Below, one piece after another: positions 12,984 to 23,827 of a DNA stretch of 64,000 bases. The position numbers were made by a program, and so were the translations under genes. The notes beneath the pieces were generated by a model. That model saw nothing but the letters and a program-made list of their open reading frames with translations. It searched no databases and had not been told where the DNA came from. Origin of the DNA: Adineta vaga. Lineage: Eukaryota > Rotifera. Numbering within the stretch: position 1 is the first letter of the stretch; each line of letters opens with the position of its first letter. The stretch covers positions 8,308,001 to 8,372,000 of the forward strand of contig CP075492.1 in NCBI GenBank assembly GCA_021613535.1, in the 5' to 3' direction.

Positions 12984-15266
12984 TTAACCTTGTGATGAAA
13001 TTTGTGGTGGACGTAATAATTCTTTCTCTTGATCTTTAGTTAGTGCATACAACAGATGTTTATTAACTTGACGCTAAAAAAAACACCGAAAGATATAATT
13101 ATAATATGCACTCGAACGAAAATCTTACTCTTCGGTTAAAAAAGAATAATTCTATGACGACAATAATAGCAATCAATGATAGTAATGCAATGATGATGTA
13201 AACTAATTTCATCGATTCATAGCCGTAACGACCTTTTTCAAGAATCATACTAGCACGTTGCAATCGATGTAATGTTTCATTGTTCAGTGTAATTGTCTGA
13301 AAAGATAATCATAAAAAAAACAGAAATAGTAAAAGAAATGATTGATCCAATCTTTACTTGATCAATCCACATCATTGGAATCAATCGTCGAACAGCACGT
13401 GTATGAGTAGGTCTAAACATACCAACGAATTCGGTGTCTTTCTTGAGAAAAGAAAAATCTTTCGTCTTACTCAGTCGATCCATCTGGATTAAGTCTAAGA
13501 CGATCAATCCAAGCATTTGTACTTAATTGAATACGTAATTGAGCTCGAACTGGTGTACCAGAGATTGGTTCGAAATATATAGTTGATTCATGTTTATTAA
13601 AATCCGGTTGAAAATTAATATTTGTCAATGATGAATTATGACCATACATATGTGGTTTTGATAAAAAGACAGTTTCCGTAGGAATTTCAGCTATAAAGAC
13701 AAGTATGAATAAATAATTTAGATCAAGAAATTTTCTCATACCAGAAAGACATTTTGTAATATCGAGTTTATCTGCTTCGGGACAAGTTTCATCCATTTGT
13801 GGACATTGTTCTACATCAATTAATTTTAAAACATATTCATGTAACATATCAAAACCAAATTTAGACACTGTTCGATTGTATCGAAGTTGGACAGGTCTAA
13901 AAGTATCAAATTAAATATTAACGAAATTTTCTATTCTATCTGTACAAACCGACAAAAATCAGGTTGAAATACATTGAGAACTTTTCGATTGGGTGGATTT
14001 CCCAATGGTGGAAAAGTTAAACCATCTAAAATCAAACCAAACAAATTCTTTTCAATCGTTCGAAATATATATTTTCTTACCAAAAATATCCGTTCGCCAA
14101 TCGTGATTTGTTGTTTTAAATGGTGTACTAAATTAAATATTATATTCATATAACATAAAACTAGTAAATCAAATTATATTCTTTACTATTCAGTTTCAAA
14201 ATCAATCATTTGTCCTTTCATTGAAGAATTATTAATACCAGTATGAATAGTAAAATTAAATCCATTTGTTCCATTGTACTAAAGAAGTAATGATAATCAT
14301 TAATCGAATTTTTCGTATTTGATCGATTCTTACTCGATAGATAAATCCATATTTATCTCTGTTAGGTCCTTGCATTCGTGATGAAATTGCAGCAAATATG
14401 GGAGAAATATATCCTTCTAATTTATCAATCGCTTTTGAATAGTTAAAGGCATTATTTCCACCAAGAATATAGAAGATAGGATCAGCCACACGACCAAATT
14501 TTGTTCGAAACATCTATAAAAATCATTGCTTTTTCTTCAACAAAACAATTATGTGTCTTTAAGAAATTAACTTACAACACGAAGTATATCAACGAAGGCA
14601 CCTTCTTGGTTGAGTATAGTTTCATTGTAATCACCAACGAGTGAATATACGTTCAATTGAGTAATGAATTTTCGAATTATTATTTAACCATTTAACATTA
14701 TTCTTTTTAACGGTAACTCTATAATATACAAAAATTGCAATCATAATACTTGTTCACAATTTCATAGCAATCTAAAGACAACTTACCTGTACATAAACGG
14801 CAGTGTCTCTTCAAAATTCATCATTGGATTATTTGTATCGGTCATAATATCCATATAATTTGTTATATTAAATAGCCGATAAGCACGTATGGTTTGAATC
14901 GGTGGAATAGTCCAACTCTCATTTCCATCGGATGAGGGTGCTAAACGTATTTTCTAAACAATGATGAAAAAAAAAGAATCAATTGCTTTTCATCTGAAAA
15001 AATGGATTTTGATTTACTTGAAGAACTTTTTCTTGAATAATATGTTCGACACGTGGCCATGTTGATACAAAAATAATAAAAGGTACAAAAAGTAACAGTA
15101 GAAATAATACTTCACATGTTACACGAGCAGGAAGTGAACATATTCTTAGATTTCTTTTCGTTGGAATTGTACTATAAAAAGAAGAAGAGAAAAAAACGAA
15201 TTACAATTAAAGAAAATCTTCAGAAATAAACACTCACGGAGTAGTCGATTGTGATTGTTGTTCCAT
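12984..15266 (-). CDS. CD36/SCARB-family scavenger receptor (frame break near 14670)
   Basis: A two-pass membrane receptor of the CD36/SR-B/LIMP-2 family, which binds lipids, lipoproteins or lysosomal cargo. The start at 15266 gives MEQQSQSTTP; an exon with the N-terminal membrane segment (CEVLFLLLLFVPFIIF) follows. The ectodomain contains GFNFTIHTGINN, PPLGNPPNRKVLNVFQPDFCR, a Cys cluster (EQCPQMDETCPEADKLDITKC), and PHMYGHNSSL. Family hallmarks STIYFEPISGTPVRAQ and RLIPMMWIDQV come next. A C-terminal membrane segment (LVYIIIALLSLIAIIVVI) and a short cytoplasmic tail end at TAA 12986-12984. Within the exon at ~14590-14705, the frame giving VKKNNVKWLNNNSK hits a stop, while the +1 frame continues as FITQLNVYSLVGDYNE into the next exon. 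The shift point is the four-T run (plus strand) at 14669-14672. Family identity is firm; functional status is uncertain. Confidence 0.85.
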
Positions 15267-17401
15267 TGTGTTTTTCTATAGATGTGCTTTAACCTTATGC
15301 TCGCTGAGGTTAATGATAAGAATAGGAAAAAAAGTACATACACAGATACATACAGTATATCTTGAAAGAAGAAAAGAAAGTTATTGTTTTCACTGTAAAT
15401 ATCAGAATGTATATCAGCGACACTCGTTATCCAGTAGAATAGGTTTTCACATCAATAGTCTCAATAAACAAAAAATTACACTGACATTTGTGGATTAAGA
15501 TATTCTGTTTAATCTTTACTTTCGGTTCATTACATACAATTGAAAAAGTCTGGATATCATTATGAAGTTTATCAGAATTATATCTTTGAACATGAATCAG
15601 ATACTAAATACAAGTTAATTTTTAGATCTGTGACATTACAATATAGAATATGAAGATACAAACTCGAGTATACTGAGTAATTCGATCTATATTTCAGCTC
15701 ATATAACAAGACACAACTAAGTGTACGTTGTCCTCGTTCTTCTTCGTCTTCTTCTTCTCCTTCTCCATTCACACATACATGTCTATTGAAAATTCGAGAT
15801 GCAATCTATCCTTTTCTTTCTTAAAACTTATCAATTGTGGAAAAAAGCATCTTCTTTCGAGAGTTACTTAATCTACATACTAATTGTGTTCCGCAATATA
15901 ATCCTTGAGTGTATGTTCTGTTAGATGAAATAAGCAAACAAAGCGAATAGCAGAGGTCAAAATACATCCGTTTTATCTTTCATATAATGAAAAGGAAGTA
16001 TTAGAGATAATTCAATCAACATTAAAGCGCTCAATTGATAATAGAGATCTTCTACTTAAAGTAGTTTCATGGTAGATTGTTCAAAATTTCTTCATTGGGT
16101 TCAAGTAATCGGATCAATTGTATTGATTAGTACATTCATCTTCTTTTTTATACTTCTTTGGCATGCTGATTGTTTACTCATATTAAATTCGATGAGTAAT
16201 GTGGAACAATCTGAATGTTTTTGGTAGATAATAAACAATTATAGTGTTGAAAATATCGATGTTATTTTATATTTCGTTAAACGAATACTAATCTAAGTTA
16301 AGATAGATCTTTGAATCTATCATATACAAAGTAATCTCAAGCAAAACCATATACTTAGAATTCAAGTTTGACAAGCTGTCAAGTTTCATATTTATTATCT
16401 TGTAACAGATCACATCGTAATTTTGTGTAGTATTTGTTTATCGATATTCTACGCGAATGTTTCTTTCCTTAGTCAACATGAAATATCTGTATTGTGTCAC
16501 ATATACTGTTATTTATTGTTGATTATTTCGCGGTACTCGGTAACTGTCAGTTTTCTCGGATTGATTTCGAAATACTTAGACACATCTTGACATATATCAG
16601 ATTTATCTATTTATTTATAGGAACTAATCGAGTGAGTTATACTATATGGATGATATGATTTCGCTTGACTACGTTACTATCAATTGTGTCCTTAATTTGA
16701 CAAGGTTTTCAAACAGATCTATAAGTTGATTAGATATAAGTATCAAGTTTCATCTTTCATGAACGAGATTGGTTTTCGAATCTATGAACATATGAATCAC
16801 TAAACAGCTTTTGTATTGAGAGGTTTTTTTTTGTATCTTAGATAAAATCAATAGATTTCACTGCAACATAAATCTTAATCAGTGTTTAGGATTTCAAAAA
16901 GGTAATCGTTATTTTTAATTATATAATAAATTTTATCAAGTGTAATCATTCACTTTTTATAATAATCAATCTTATAATTTCAAGTGTTATAAATAAACAA
17001 ACTATCTCAAATTCGATTTTTTCCAATAAATATATCTATCTATATTTCTCTGTAACTCCCTCTTTCGTCATAATGTTTACCAGCATTCTAATAATTCTCT
17101 TTTTTATCTATCTGTCCCTCGCTCTCTCTCTCTATACACATAAATACATCTATCTTTCCATATATATATATATCATCTTGTTCTTTTTCCATGGTTTGCT
17201 TTTATCAACAATCTCGAGACGATATCAGAAGAAAAGAGAGAAAAAACCTCTTCTCTGTCGTCATTGCACATGAAGAAAAGAAAATAATGAGGTTAGAGAG
17301 AATAGTACATAGCAATAATCGACGTCAATAACTAGGAAATATCTTCCGTTTTTTTCACTGATACAAGGTCAGAACGAAATAAACTATTTGTTCAGATTAT
17401 C
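15267..17401. other. Intergenic region containing one small ORF candidate
   Basis: About 2.1 kb. I see nothing recognisable except the 52-residue membrane-protein-like ORF at 16069-16227, listed separately. The right end has CT-rich and (TA)n tracts before the nitrilase gene. Confidence 0.5.
16069..16227 (+). CDS. Candidate 52-residue single-pass membrane protein
   Basis: A complete ATG-to-TAG frame of 52 codons. It begins MVDCSKFLHWVQVIG, has a strongly hydrophobic stretch (SIVLISTFIFFFILLW) at about residues 15-30, and ends in SECFW. An AATAAA polyadenylation-type hexamer sits immediately after the stop (about 16229-16234). No homologue is recognised and no neighbouring exon was found. It could instead be the last exon of an unseen gene or a chance frame in AT-rich DNA. 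Confidence 0.3.
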   Translation: MVDCSKFLHWVQVIGSIVLISTFIFFFILLWHADCLLILNSMSNVEQSECFW

Positions 17402-18514
17402 ATGGAAAAACAACAATCATTGCAAATTATTTGTCTTCAAACACACTTGTCTCAATCCCATTATCAATCCTATCCAATCCTTAAGCAATATCTTCTTCAA
17501 CGTATTCGTCTTAGCCTAAAAACTCAATCATCAACAAGTAATACACGATCCATTGAAGAAAATGATCAACAACCGACTTTAGTTATACTTCCAGAGTGTA
17601 CAGGTACATGGTTGTATTATATGTGTGTGCCGATGCCGAATTTTCTACATAATTATTTCTTTAATCCTCGTAATAATCGAAGAATTCAACCTTTATTATT
17701 TATTGCATACACATTAATCACTCATTTACGATCATTTTTCAAAGAAATCTATAGAAACTATCATTCGAAAAAATCATGGTTAAGTATACTTCGACATTCT
17801 TGGCTTAGTCTTTTTTCAGAACGAACATTTTCAATTTATAAACGATTATTTAGTGAATTAGCTGTAGAAACAAATTCTACTATTGTGGCTGGTTCGATTT
17901 TCTATCGTGGAGATTCGAATGAAGGAAAATTATACAATATGTCGTATGTTTTTGAATCAAAAAATGGTTCGATTTGTCTGCAAGCCGGTAAACGATATCC
18001 TGTTGCTGATGAAAGTGATTTTATTGATTCCTATAAACATTCACCAATGATTTATTCCATTCCAAATACAAATATTGATATTGGTATACTTATATGTGCT
18101 GATAGTTGGATGCCAGAAGTTTATCATGAATACAATCGTTTAGAATTAAATTCTCATCGACGTTTTCTTTTTATTATTGTTGCATTGAATACCGGTGAAT
18201 GGAATATTCCATGGCCTGGTTATGATACAAATGTTGATGTTCCAAACGATGTGGATAGGAAACATTTGATGACGTATTCTTTACCACAAGCATGGTTTCA
18301 ATATGCAGTCAAACGTGCTTTTAATGTCTTGAACGAACGAAATGATTTACTTGGATATGGTGTAATTTGTTGTCAAGGTGTATTGAATCTAATGAATGAT
18401 ATTCATGCTCAAGGAGAAAGTATTATTTTAATAAAACGTTCGAGAAATGAAGAAGAAGTTTTATATGAAGCAAAAACATGCATTGATGAAAAAATATTAA
18501 CATGTGATTTTTGA
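17402..18514 (+). CDS. Nitrilase-superfamily (carbon-nitrogen) hydrolase, intronless
   Basis: A 370-residue enzyme of the carbon-nitrogen hydrolase superfamily, which cleaves nitriles, amides or N-carbamoyl groups by a Glu-Lys-Cys triad. All three residues are visible: Glu65 in VILPECTG, Lys197 in AGKRYPVADE, and Cys232 in GILICADSWMPE. A long insertion (about residues 75-150) between the Glu and Lys blocks is unusual. No signal peptide is seen. The substrate cannot be told from sequence. The gene is one uninterrupted exon, unlike almost all its neighbours, which would fit acquisition from bacteria or a retrocopy, but base composition is like the surroundings. It is followed 63 bases later by the TRIC gene on the same strand, with an acceptor-like AG just past its stop. 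Confidence 0.85.
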   Translation: MEKQQSLQIICLQTHLSQSHYQSYPILKQYLLQRIRLSLKTQSSTSNTRSIEENDQQPTLVILPECTGTWLYYMCVPMPNFLHNYFFNPRNNRRIQPLLFIAYTLITHLRSFFKEIYRNYHSKKSWLSILRHSWLSLFSERTFSIYKRLFSELAVETNSTIVAGSIFYRGDSNEGKLYNMSYVFESKNGSICLQAGKRYPVADESDFIDSYKHSPMIYSIPNTNIDIGILICADSWMPEVYHEYNRLELNSHRRFLFIIVALNTGEWNIPWPGYDTNVDVPNDVDRKHLMTYSLPQAWFQYAVKRAFNVLNERNDLLGYGVICCQGVLNLMNDIHAQGESIILIKRSRNEEEVLYEAKTCIDEKILTCDF

Positions 18515-18520
18515 TTCTAG
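18503..18520 (+). promoter_or_regulatory. Candidate trans-splice (or 5' UTR) acceptor between two genes
   Basis: A T-rich tract ending in TTGATTCTAG overlaps the nitrilase stop codon (18512-18514). The acceptor AG is at 18519-18520, and the TRIC start ATG follows at 18578. Bdelloid rotifers are known to use spliced-leader trans-splicing. This layout is what a downstream operon gene would show. A conventional 5' UTR intron acceptor is the alternative. Confidence 0.35.
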
Positions 18521-18577
18521 ATTCATTTTTTCGTGTCGAATGAGCCGGTGACATACAGAAAAAACAAATTCAACATA

Positions 18578-20260
18578 ATGAATAAAGAAGCATTGATCGA
18601 TATTGGATCACAATTATCCCGTTTACGATTATATCCTATATTTGATATATGTCATTATTTAATAACTGCTTTACATGTACGAGAGGATATACAACAATAT
18701 CCAACAGGTAAGAAATAATACTAACATAGACAGATATGAGAAGAAAGTACTCGTTTATACCCATGTCACAATAATCGAGAGAAAAGTCATTTTTCATGAC
18801 AAATACAACTGTCTGTTCTGATTTTGATTGTATATTTTCAGTTACTCAAAACTTTACACGTCGACATCCATTCTCATGTTGGTTATCAACAATGTTGTTA
18901 TGTTTTTCCAATACAATGTTAACGAATTTTTTACTTGGTGAAAGTTTAATACAAGATTTTTTACAGCATCAACATCTTCTATTAGCTACAATTTGTTGGT
19001 ATTGTGTGTTTTATTCTCCATTGGATTTATTAGGTCGTTTTATTCGATTTCTACCCATTCGTCTTGTGATCGGTGTTGGAAAAGAAATTTATCGTACAAG
19101 AAAGATCTATGATGGAGTTCGTTCAACATTAGTCATATATCCGGAAGCTTATATTGTTATTATTCTGATTGGAGCTATTCGAGGTCAGAAGAAAATTCAC
19201 GATAACAAAAAAGGAAAACGATTTCATTTAGGTTGTGGTGGATCAATAATGTCATCGATTGATCGATTTATTCGAGGTATTTGGTTACCTACACAACATG
19301 AATTTCTATTTCCATCATTGTAAGTCTATTTCAAGATATGTTTTCTTTTATAACTATTTACGACAACGTATGCTCGATAATTCTTTCACAGAACTCATCA
19401 AGTTCTAATGATGTGTGGAAAGCTGTACTGTCACAGATGTCATACGAGAAAGTTTTTAGTTAAATTAAATAAGATTTTGCCTTTATTTTAAACAGTAATG
19501 CAATGCATATGATTGATAATATCAATGAAATTATAAATCAATAATCTTGTCTTGTCTCTTCTCATTGGATTTCTGTCAATCTCGATAGGAAGTCTATTGA
19601 TTGTACATATTCTCAAAGAATCTATGTACAGTTTGATATTCGTTAAATAGTAATTATGGCGCAATCACAGAAGAAAATGTTAATAGTTTTGTATTCTTTG
19701 ATATATCAGTAAGAAAATATTATGATGCAGTTCGTAAAGGTCATCAAGTTGATATTTTATGCTTAGTGATGACGTATTGACATGTTGAAAAGCACTTTTT
19801 TCTTTCGTATAATTCTAGTACAACAAAAGCATGTTTTCTTTCATCAGTAATCTTCTTATTATCTCAATTACAAATACTCAAATTTGAACATGAATTAATC
19901 TATTTATGTATTGCTTCGATGTTTATTTACGTTCGAATTATCACTTTATTCTTCAAACAATATGATCCATTTATGCCATTTGAAAATATTATATCAGGTT
20001 TATTATTCAATAGTTGGACAGAATTATTTGTACGTATTGAAAATTCTTTCGTCAAACATCAAGATATCTAAGATTTGTATTTCTAGGCTGATGCATATCG
20101 ACGTGCAGCTATGCCAAATACATTACCGGCACCACAAAATGCTGCATTACCAGCAACGATGTCATCATTGACTAGTACGGCTGGTATGGCGAATATAAAA
20201 AAAGAAACGATGTCCAACGAAGCATCAATAAAAGGATTTGATGGAAAGAAACGAGATTAG
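18578..20260 (+). CDS. TMEM38: TRIC channel (TMEM38 family trimeric intracellular cation channel)
   Basis: A monovalent-cation channel of the ER/sarcoplasmic reticulum, which provides counter-current for Ca2+ release. Translation most likely starts at ATG 18578 (MNKEALIDIGSQ), matching the family's N-terminus. An ATG at 18540 opens only a three-codon frame. Family landmarks: YPIFDICHYLI, RRHPFSCWLSTMLLCF, NFLLGESLI, FYSPLDLLGRF, GKEIYRTRKIYDG (the conserved KExxRxRKI segment), GGSIMSSIDRFIRGIW. A later exon encodes FTTKACFLSSVIFLLSQ and membrane helices. The last exon encodes a basic tail ending FDGKKRD, typical of TRIC. Splice phases are consistent throughout (18710/18841, 19320/~19820, ~20030/~20088). 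It is adjacent to and downstream of the nitrilase gene on the same strand. Confidence 0.92.
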
Positions 20261-20818
20261 GAAGATAATTTCATTTGAATTTTTCTATTTATTTTGTTTA
20301 CAATGCAAAAAAAATCTCATCCTGTTTAGACTTAGTTCGAATTCTTTTTTTTTCTAACCTTTTGATATTCTTATAATCTCATAATAATATAAAAAATAAA
20401 TAAAGAACATTATTTTAATAGATTGTTAAATCTTTCTCGTCATAGACATTCTGTTCCTGTGTTATGCGTCGAAATGTTTACGTAATATTACATGCTTCGA
20501 GCAACTTTATCATTGCCAAATCTATGCTGTAATTTGGTACCCATGTACTTAAGACAAGGATGATTGTATATCTCTTGACAAGTATAGAATTAATCTTGTA
20601 CGAAGAACAGATTTCACTATTTGTTCTTGCTCATCTTGCAATACTTTATTTAGTTAATTGCAGAAATGCAATTATTATAGTCAAACATTAGCGTCATCTT
20701 CTCGATGTTTTACAATAAGCTCACCTTTATATATATATATAATATTTGTCTTTCAAGATAACATAAAATATTTATCATCGACTGTTTTCTTTTCTTCTTT
20801 TATTGTTATAATATTGAA
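20261..20818. other. Intergenic region between TRIC and EFR3
   Basis: About 560 bases of AT-rich DNA holding the TRIC 3' UTR (AATAAA-type signals near 20395-20405) and the EFR3 promoter side. Nothing else recognisable. Confidence 0.6.
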
Positions 20819-23800
20819 ATGTCTGTATATCTGAATAATTGCTGTTGTTGTGGTTATTATTTAATACCACGATATAAACGATTAGTGAATAATATCTTCT
20901 CACAAAATCCACAAGTAGATTGATGATTTGCTTCATGAAGAAATCTGTTTTATCGTTTTCAATTTGTTTAGCATGGTCTTGATAAGAATAACTTAGAATG
21001 TTTACGTTTTTATGCGGTACTTAAACCAGAAAAACTTGATAAATCATTTCGATATATGTCTGAAAAGATTGCACGTTATTTACGTCATCGAGATCGACCG
21101 TTTGTAATTAATATTCATCAAATTCCTCTTGAAATCCTTTTGTTTTCTATTTTATTTAGTTATGTTATACTTGGTATAAAAGCAATGACTGATACGATGA
21201 AATCTTGTTATCAACAATTAAATACATTTATTGATTCGTATTTAGCTACACTTAATTTAATTCTTGAAGAACGAGATGATTATGAACTAACTGAACATGC
21301 GATTGATTCGGTTTGAATAGAATTTAAAAAAAACAACAAATGGAAAACTTGTTTTCTTTTTAAGTTTGAATCATTTTGTGAAATTCGTATTGAAGCACCA
21401 AATTATCAACGAGATTATGAATTCTTAATTGATCGTTTTACACAACTTTGTCATAATAATGATCCACAAGATAAAATAAAGTTTGCATCAACATTTTCGA
21501 TTTAAAACTTTTTTTATTCATGAGAAAAATGTCTCTTTGTTTAGATTTCGATATCTCGGTCTTCGTGGTCATCATGCATTGATACGAAGAACATCCGGTG
21601 ATGAATTACATAATGATATTTGGAAACATATGAATCAAATTATTCCATCAATTGTATTCAATATGGAACGACAAGAATCACCATGTAGAACGACAACAGA
21701 TACAATAGCACCTGATCAGATCATTGTTATGACAGAAAAATTAACGAAAGATGATCTTTTCTCGCTAGCAGATACAATATTGAAAGATTTATTTTGTCGA
21801 GCACATTTGAATAATATACCTGCATGTGTTGAGCCACTTCTTATGTATGATTGAGAAAAAGAATATTTTCTTGTCTAAAATTATTCGTGATTTTAGTCAT
21901 TTAGATGAACATAACAAATGGATACCAGTCGATTTTCCACTATTTGTGTTCTCGGAGATAATGAATTCTATCAAAGTATGTTGCTTGAAACATCGAGGGA
22001 GAGTTACCTATTTTTATATGTATATAGCGTTATAATAATTATGTGGTTATTGATTTACTTCTAAATCATCTTGAAAAACATTTGGAATACAACGATCCAA
22101 AATATATCAAAACTTCTGTGATGAATATTCTTCGTCAATGTTTAGTTTTTGCTGCGACGAACAAGGAAGCGGGTATGAACATCATCGTTAAGAAAAAATT
22201 ATTTTCAATTGACTTTCTTGACCGTTTGTAGGCTCAACCATATTTAGTGGTGTATCTCGTTTATTAAAATGCTTAAAAAAATCGTTCTATAATGGAGCTA
22301 AACTTGCCGGAACATCGACAAGTCAACGACAGGAAGAAAAATTTCAAAATACAGTTATTGACGGAATTAGTAACGGAAAGAAGAGAATATTAGAATTTTT
22401 ATATTCTCTATGTATTTTTCAATAGGAGACTTTGCTGAAAACTTACCTGATTTTCAAATGATGGAAATCATGTATAAAATTATCACATCATTACCATCAT
22501 CAAATCAACAATATGAAGATCAAACAGAACATATCCGGTAGGGTAATGATACTTAACACTTGAATGAAACATCGATGTCATTTTACTTTAGAGAAACAAA
22601 TTTCCGATTTCAATTACTCTTACTTGAAATAATACAAAAAGTAAATGAAAAAAATATTGTTGAAGTAAATGAGAAAGAATATTTAATTGTCATTTAGATC
22701 GCTATAACTTATCAATCAACTCAACATGATGAAACAAAATCAACTCAAACGACTTTTCCTAAGCAATTATTTGATCCATTATTAAAACTTATGGGTACAT
22801 CAATTGCAGAAATTCGTTTGATTATATTGGAAATTCTCATTTTATTAATTGATAAACGACGTTATGCTCATAAATTACGTAAAATCAGGTACATAATCAA
22901 TTGAATATCATTTTAAAAATCATTATGTTTTCTTTTCTAAGAATATCCAAAGATATTTCTCAACTAAATTTATCAATAATAACAAAAACTACTCATCTAG
23001 TTGATCTTTCATTTATGAAAAAAGTAATGTCATAATTTTAATCTCAATTCAATAGAACATCTGTTTTCTTTCGTTAGTATGGTTCGAAATTTCTCACTCA
23101 GTTATATAACTGTTTGTTAATGGATAATAATACAAAAGATATTTTCTATACAATCTATTGTCTAATGAGTCTAATCACATTTGAAGATGGAGACAAAGAT
23201 ATTATTGTTGATATGATACATTTTTGCGTCAATATTCAAGTAAATTTTCATATATGAAAATTGAAATTTCTTTTTTTATACGTTTTTTTTTCTAGACTCG
23301 AATATTGAAAACCTCTGATGAGGACTCGATAAAATTATCAACTACAACTTGTTATTGTATACATGCTTTGATTGCTGCGTTTTTTAATCTGATATCAAAA
23401 TCATATGAAATCACTACTTTCTCACAGTATGTTGACGATGTAAGTCAATCCAATGACGCAAAATCTCCTATCTAACATTTATACATTCTGAAAAAGTCCT
23501 GAGAATTTAGTTCGATCATTACTCATTATATTGACATATCGAAATATCATGAAACTCCGAGTCGATTAATCAAATCATTCTCGAGACTTTCATATTGATC
23601 TAAAAGTTTCTTTTTTCTATTTAGGTAATTAATCATCGTGAACAATGTACACCGTACCTTCTACCACCGAATGCATTTCATTCTTCAACTCGAGAGAATT
23701 CATCAAAACACATACCAAAAGAATGTTTATTTTCTGAACAAACAATTCTTCATACATTAAAAGCATCGGATTACGATATATCACGATTCAAACGTACTAT

Positions 23801-23819
23801 ATGTTACGAATCAGGTTAG
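20819..23819 (+). CDS. EFR3: EFR3 plasma-membrane scaffold for PI4-kinase IIIalpha
   Basis: EFR3 is a palmitoylated HEAT-repeat protein that recruits the PI4KIIIalpha-TTC7 complex to the plasma membrane. The start at 20819 gives MSVYLNNCCCCGYY; the four cysteines (residues 8-11) match the N-terminal palmitoylation cluster of the family. IPRYKRLVNNIFSQNPQ, then HGLDKNNLECLRFYAVLKPE, ARYLRHRDRP, RYLGLRGHHALIRRT, HMNQIIPSIVFNME and LDEHNKWIP track EFR3 in order. Roughly a dozen exons carry helical repeats. The frame is maintained across every junction I followed. The C-terminus is DYDISRFKRTICYESG, with TAG at 23817-23819. The stop lies 8 bases from the stop of the opposite-strand GPCR gene. Confidence 0.92.
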
Positions 23820-23827
23820 TTAGTTAG

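Noticed and set aside
18533-18577. Upstream in-frame extension of the TRIC protein
   Set aside because: It would need a GTG start; the family alignment begins at ATG 18578, and the only upstream ATG (18540) opens a three-codon frame.
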